Source: Bacillota bacterium (GTDB lineage: Bacteria; Bacillota; Clostridia; Christensenellales; Borkfalkiaceae). Taken from it: a DNA stretch of 8,526 nt. This document shows positions 4,863-8,526 of the stretch, piece after piece (within the stretch, counting starts at the first letter, position 1; every line of letters starts with the position of its first letter). The notes beneath the pieces were generated by a model, which saw only the letters and a list, made by a program, of their open reading frames with translations, was not told the DNA's origin and did no database searches. The position numbers were made by a program, and so were the translations under genes. The DNA lies in contig JAETTR010000040.1 of assembly GCA_021768985.1 (NCBI GenBank), positions 1 to 8,526 of the forward strand. Direction: 5' to 3'.

Positions 4863-7277
4863 TCAATCCTCCGTTTTCGGTTTTATAAATCCGCGCTGGG
4901 CTCCATACGGTCCAAACCGCATCAGTTTGTCGCTCTTTATCCAGCCGAGCTTTTCCAGCATCGCGTTTATTTGGCGCGTGTCGCTTTTCAGCATTCGCGC
5001 TTCGGGTTGTTGTAAGCATTCCGTCCAGACCTCTATGGCGCAGACCTTTGTTCGTTCTACGCCGTTAGGCGACCCCTTGAACGTCTCCACACTGGAGTAA
5101 TACTGCATCCGTTCAAATGTTGATTTCGATGCCCAGTCTGCGGGGAGCGGTATGCTTAGGTATCTTTCAATGATGCCTTGGCGCGAGTCTTCGCTGGTAT
5201 GCTTTTCCTGCTCTCTCTGCGCGGCGGCGGCTTCTTCATCGGTCAATTCCATAATGTTCTCGCCGGCGCGGTAGAGTTCGAGTGCTTCGGCCCATACTTG
5301 ATGCACCTCTTCGGCGGTCATCCCGTTCACGCCCCACACTGTCTTTGTCCTGCGTTCTGCGTTAGTATCAACCACCCAGAACCGCCTATTTCCAGTATCG
5401 TCTTCAAGGAACGACGACTCGTTTGTTGTGCCGATGAATATGCTGTGCCTGCGGTTGATGGTTACGTTCCGGGCATAAGCCTTGCGGTAGGTGTCTTCGG
5501 TTTTGCTTATGTAATTTTTGATTGCGTCCCTGTCGCTCTTTTTCAAAGCGGCGAGTTCGCCCATCTCTACTATCCACGCGCCGTCGAGGGCTTCGTAGCT
5601 CTCTTTGCCGCGGATTTCGGTTATCGAGTTGCTGAACCACTCCCCGGCGAGCCTTTGCACGATTAGCGTCTTCCCTATGCCCTGCTTGCCTACGATGGTC
5701 AGCATATGGTCGAATTTGCATCCGGGGTCGTAAATTCGCGCTATCGCGGCTATTATCGTTTTCCTTGTTACGGCTCTGACGTATGCGCAATCTTCCGCGC
5801 CGAGATAGTCAATCAGCAATCGCTCCACTCTCGCGCGCCCGTCCCACGCCGTGCTTTCTATGAATTGCTTTACGGGGTGGAATGACCGTTCCTCGAAAAC
5901 GAGGGCGAGTGCATCCAGCAATTTGCCTTTTGCCTCGATGCCGTAGACCGACTCCATATAATCGCGCAGTCCCGCGTCGTCGACGTCCGTCCACATCGCT
6001 CCGTCACGCGGCCACGGCAGTTCGCCTTTGACCGTGCATCGGTCGCGGAAGAGGTCGCGTCCGTGTATGGCTTGCAGATTCGGGTCGTTCTGAAGGATGA
6101 GCTTCAAATTGGCAATCGTAGGCTCATAACCGCCCGCTTTGTTCGTCTTGAGCTTTTTCATCCATTCGGCATCTTCGCTGTCTTTGAAACCGTCGCCGAA
6201 TTCGGCTTTTGCCTTTTGTATCTTTTCTTCGCCTATGGTGAGCTTCACGTTTTCGTCCGCTCCGACCAGTTCCATCATTTTGCCCCAGCTCGGCAGCTTA
6301 TTGACGGGTGTACCGTCTTTCGCATCGAGGTCTTCTTCCCCGAATAAGTGAATGCGCACAAGGTCAAAAGCGTTGCAAAGCTGACCGCTCGCAGGGTCTG
6401 TCGCGTGGTTGCTGTAAGCAAATTTGTCTTCATAAATCACAAGACCCGCCGCCGTGCTGCCGTTCGCATAGGTGTATCTGCCCGGTGTATTGCATTCGGT
6501 ATAAACATCCGGAAGAAAGGTCGCTATTGCGTCCTCTATCGTATAAGTCCTGCAAAATGCGCCGATGAGTCCGGTCTTGGCGAGAGGGTCGCCTTGCTTT
6601 TCTGCGGTTTTCTTGCGCAGTCCTTTGCATCTGCTGGATTCGGGCCAGTTCGAAGTGTCGCGCCAGTCCGTGTATTTGGAAAGTATCGCGTCCGGGTCTA
6701 AAATGGGCGCGTCCACGTACTCGAAGAAGAATTCCGCGTCCTTCGATGTGCTGGGCCAGTACATAAGCCGTGTCGGCTCGTAGGTCGTATCGTCGAAATA
6801 GTCAATTCCCAGTTCGTTTGCAACGAACCGGGCGATGGCTTCGTACTCTTCGGGTGTAACGTCGCGGCTCATCGGGATGATGAACCTAAGGCGCGGATGC
6901 TCCGGCGTGTGTTTGTGCGTGGAGTATGCGGCGACCGCGTACGTCGTCATCAATTCCACGTCATCCCAGAAATCGGTCGGAGCGAAGTCGGCATCCAGCG
7001 TGATTAAACTGCGCGATTGAACGTATCCGTTTCTGCGCCGTCCGTTCTTCAAAACGCCGCCTACGAAACCGCCTATGTCTTTTATTTGCGATTGCCCGTC
7101 TTTGCCCATATTGCGGTATTCGGCGGCTGTTTCGTGCGTTCTGACGGTTTCCGAGATGCGTTCCAGCAGTTCCGTCCACGTAACGGTTTTATTTTTCCAT
7201 TTTTTCTCGAAACGGTCGCGTCCTATCGCTATATGCAATTCCAGCCGTGCGCCGTTTTTTAACTTGATTTCTGCCAT
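4863..7277 (-). CDS. PrimPol/VirE-type phage primase-helicase
   Basis: An 804-residue protein with two functional halves. The N-terminal half resembles an archaeo-eukaryotic-type primase: LITLDADF (91-98) gives the metal-binding DxD, STHKHTP (119-125) fits the SxH motif, and FDDTTYEPTRLMYWPS (161-176) the third motif. A linker domain with GLIGAFCRTY (236-245) is common in such proteins. The C-terminal half is a virulence-associated E (VirE) type ATPase: STAWDGRARVERLL (475-488), Walker A GKQGIGKT (530-537), Walker B WIVEMGEL (568-575), and GTTNESSFLEDDTGNRRFWVV (616-636) with sensor and arginine residues. The likely job is primer synthesis coupled to ring-helicase unwinding at the phage origin. 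ATG at 7277-7275 has GGAG seven bases upstream and lies 12 bases after the polymerase stop. The frame looks complete. Confidence 0.93.
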   Translation of the reverse strand: MAEIKLKNGARLELHIAIGRDRFEKKWKNKTVTWTELLERISETVRTHETAAEYRNMGKDGQSQIKDIGGFVGGVLKNGRRRNGYVQSRSLITLDADFAPTDFWDDVELMTTYAVAAYSTHKHTPEHPRLRFIIPMSRDVTPEEYEAIARFVANELGIDYFDDTTYEPTRLMYWPSTSKDAEFFFEYVDAPILDPDAILSKYTDWRDTSNWPESSRCKGLRKKTAEKQGDPLAKTGLIGAFCRTYTIEDAIATFLPDVYTECNTPGRYTYANGSTAAGLVIYEDKFAYSNHATDPASGQLCNAFDLVRIHLFGEEDLDAKDGTPVNKLPSWGKMMELVGADENVKLTIGEEKIQKAKAEFGDGFKDSEDAEWMKKLKTNKAGGYEPTIANLKLILQNDPNLQAIHGRDLFRDRCTVKGELPWPRDGAMWTDVDDAGLRDYMESVYGIEAKGKLLDALALVFEERSFHPVKQFIESTAWDGRARVERLLIDYLGAEDCAYVRAVTRKTIIAAIARIYDPGCKFDHMLTIVGKQGIGKTLIVQRLAGEWFSNSITEIRGKESYEALDGAWIVEMGELAALKKSDRDAIKNYISKTEDTYRKAYARNVTINRRHSIFIGTTNESSFLEDDTGNRRFWVVDTNAERRTKTVWGVNGMTAEEVHQVWAEALELYRAGENIMELTDEEAAAAQREQEKHTSEDSRQGIIERYLSIPLPADWASKSTFERMQYYSSVETFKGSPNGVERTKVCAIEVWTECLQQPEARMLKSDTRQINAMLEKLGWIKSDKLMRFGPYGAQRGFIKPKTED
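4868..4872 (-). promoter_or_regulatory. Ribosome-binding site for the cysteine-rich gene
   Basis: GGAGG on the minus strand within the last codons of the primase-helicase, seven bases before ATG at 4860. It fixes the start of the 68-residue protein and suggests coupling to primase translation. Confidence 0.65.
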
Positions 7278-7289
7278 CGCTTGTCTCCG

Positions 7290-8526
7290 TCAATCTTTTT
7301 TATAGTAAGTCGTTAGGTATCCCTCGGCGTTCAGCGGCAGTCCTTTCAGCCAGTCAACGTCTTTCAGTCGCATAATGTCGCGTATGCGCTCCATATCGGC
7401 TTCCGCGCTGTCTTGGTCGACCTCTACGATTACTTCGTCGTGGACGTGAAATTGCGGTGTGTAGCCTGCCTTATCCAGTCTCAGCATTGCCGCTCCGAGG
7501 CAGTCTCGCGCCACGGCTTGCGTGATGTTTTCGGTTATCTTGCCGCCGTAGGTGTCCACGGTTTCCCATTTTTTCGTTTCGGGTGTTTGCCCCACGTATT
7601 TGATTGAGCTTCGCATTCCGATGCGCTCTATTCGCGCTTTTTGGTACGCGAGGGCGCGTCCGGACGGAAGCGTGATGTATAGCGTCCCGTCCAGCATCTG
7701 AAAAGTGATGCCGTGCTGGATTGTTATGCTTACGCCGGGGTGCGCTATGGCTTTTTTCGCCGAGTTCTCCGTTGTTCGCCATAATTCCGTTATTTTGCTG
7801 TTGCTACCTCGCCATACGTTGACGATGTGCTGCATTTCGTCCTCAGTCAGTCCCATCGCCTCGCCGCCCATTTTCTTCATCGCGCCGACTGCGCCTTGAT
7901 AACCGAGGGCGAGTTCGGCGACCTTGCCTTTTTTCCTGAGCGGACTGTCTTTCGTGATTTCCTCTATCGGCACATTGAACATTTGGCTTGCCGATGCCTC
8001 GTATATTTTGCCGTGGGTTCGGAATACCTCCAGTCGCCACTCTTCGCCAGCCAGCCACGCTATGACGCGGGCCTCGATGGCTGAGTAATCGGCAACGGCG
8101 AACGTCTTTCCCTTTCGCGCTATGAAACTCGTCCGTATTAACTGGCTGAATAAATCCATAGGCGACTCGTACAGAATTTCCAAAAGGTCAAAATCTCCGT
8201 TTCGGACTATCTGACGCACGAGGTCAAGGTCTTTCAGCTTGTTCTGCGGTAGGTTCTGCAATTGCACGATGCGTCCTGCCCACCGTCCCGTTCGCTCTGC
8301 TCCGTAAAATTGAAGCATTCCGCGTATGCGCTTGTCGTGGCATAACGCCCGCGCCATCGCGTCGTACTTGGCTACGCTGGTCTTTCCGAGTTCCTGCCTT
8401 ATCTGCATAAATTCCACCACGTCGGGTTCGTTTTCTTTGCATTCGCTTATCAATTGCTTTACGCCGTCCTTATCAAGCGAAGGCGGGTCAAGGTGTTTCG
8501 ACCTTAGCCACTTGCGGATTTGCTGA
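7290..8526 (-). CDS. Family A (PolA-type) phage DNA polymerase, C-terminal part
   Basis: The frame stays open to the window edge, giving 411 residues of the polymerase domain; the N-terminus, including any 3'-5' exonuclease, is outside. A TTG at 8453 is not the start, because the family sequence continues upstream (DPPSLDKDGVKQLI). In visible-residue numbering, RQELGKTSVAKY lies near 43-54, GRWAGRIVQLQNLPQ near 80-94, motif A VADYSAIEAR at 144-153, a phage-style motif B, KKGKVAELALGYQGAVGAM, at 198-216, and motif C HVHDEV at 360-365. The metal-binding aspartates of motifs A and C are both present, so the enzyme should be active. It probably copies phage DNA with the primase-helicase encoded 12 bases downstream. 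The stop is TGA at 7292-7290. Confidence 0.95.
   Translation of the reverse strand, partial: QQIRKWLRSKHLDPPSLDKDGVKQLISECKENEPDVVEFMQIRQELGKTSVAKYDAMARALCHDKRIRGMLQFYGAERTGRWAGRIVQLQNLPQNKLKDLDLVRQIVRNGDFDLLEILYESPMDLFSQLIRTSFIARKGKTFAVADYSAIEARVIAWLAGEEWRLEVFRTHGKIYEASASQMFNVPIEEITKDSPLRKKGKVAELALGYQGAVGAMKKMGGEAMGLTEDEMQHIVNVWRGSNSKITELWRTTENSAKKAIAHPGVSITIQHGITFQMLDGTLYITLPSGRALAYQKARIERIGMRSSIKYVGQTPETKKWETVDTYGGKITENITQAVARDCLGAAMLRLDKAGYTPQFHVHDEVIVEVDQDSAEADMERIRDIMRLKDVDWLKGLPLNAEGYLTTYYKKD

Noticed and set aside
8451..8453. TTG as the start of the DNA polymerase
   Set aside because: The frame and family-like sequence continue upstream to the window edge, so the gene is cut by the window and does not start here.

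Overview
The window is almost certainly the DNA-replication and DNA-modification module of a double-stranded DNA bacteriophage or prophage. Every gene I can support lies on the minus strand, so transcription runs from base 8526 towards base 1. The genes are packed end to end, with three four-base ATGA stop/start overlaps and strong Shine-Dalgarno sites of the AGGAGG type. The gene set suggests a phage of a Gram-positive (Bacillota, probably Clostridia-like) host: a family A polymerase, a PrimPol/VirE primase-helicase, a VRR-NUC nuclease, a SNF2 helicase and a ParB-methyltransferase. The host is an inference from gene order and ribosome-binding sites; no host gene, tRNA, integrase or attachment site is visible.

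Layout in transcription order: (1) 8526-7290, family A DNA polymerase, N-terminus outside the window; (2) 7277-4863, an 804-residue PrimPol plus VirE-type helicase; (3) 4860-4654, a small cysteine-rich, probably zinc-binding protein, and 4657-4517, a 46-residue protein of unknown role; (4) 4505-3951, an MT-A70 (DPPW) methyltransferase; (5) 3954-3526, a DUF4406/DUF7768-like protein with a nucleoside-deoxyribosyltransferase-like fold; (6) about 3666-3206, a mostly non-coding block with 19 copies of the 8-mer GTAACATT in both orientations, an AT-rich stretch and a separate palindrome; (7) 3205-2909, a VRR-NUC nuclease; (8) 2912-1488, a SNF2-type helicase; (9) 1478-80, a ParB-domain/DNA-methyltransferase fusion broken by a run of ten G; (10) 57-1, the start of an unidentified gene.

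Together, the polymerase, primase-helicase, SNF2 helicase and structure-specific nuclease look like a largely self-sufficient phage replication set. The two methyltransferases probably modify phage DNA. Two things deserve attention. The repeat cluster at 3219-3665, placed inside the replication genes, looks like an iteron-type origin or a multi-site operator, and its expansion now encodes the tail of the upstream gene. The G10 tract at 857-866 switches the reading frame just before the catalytic DPPY motif of the fusion methyltransferase; removing one G restores a 465-residue protein. This could be phase variation, programmed or transcriptional slippage, or a sequencing error.
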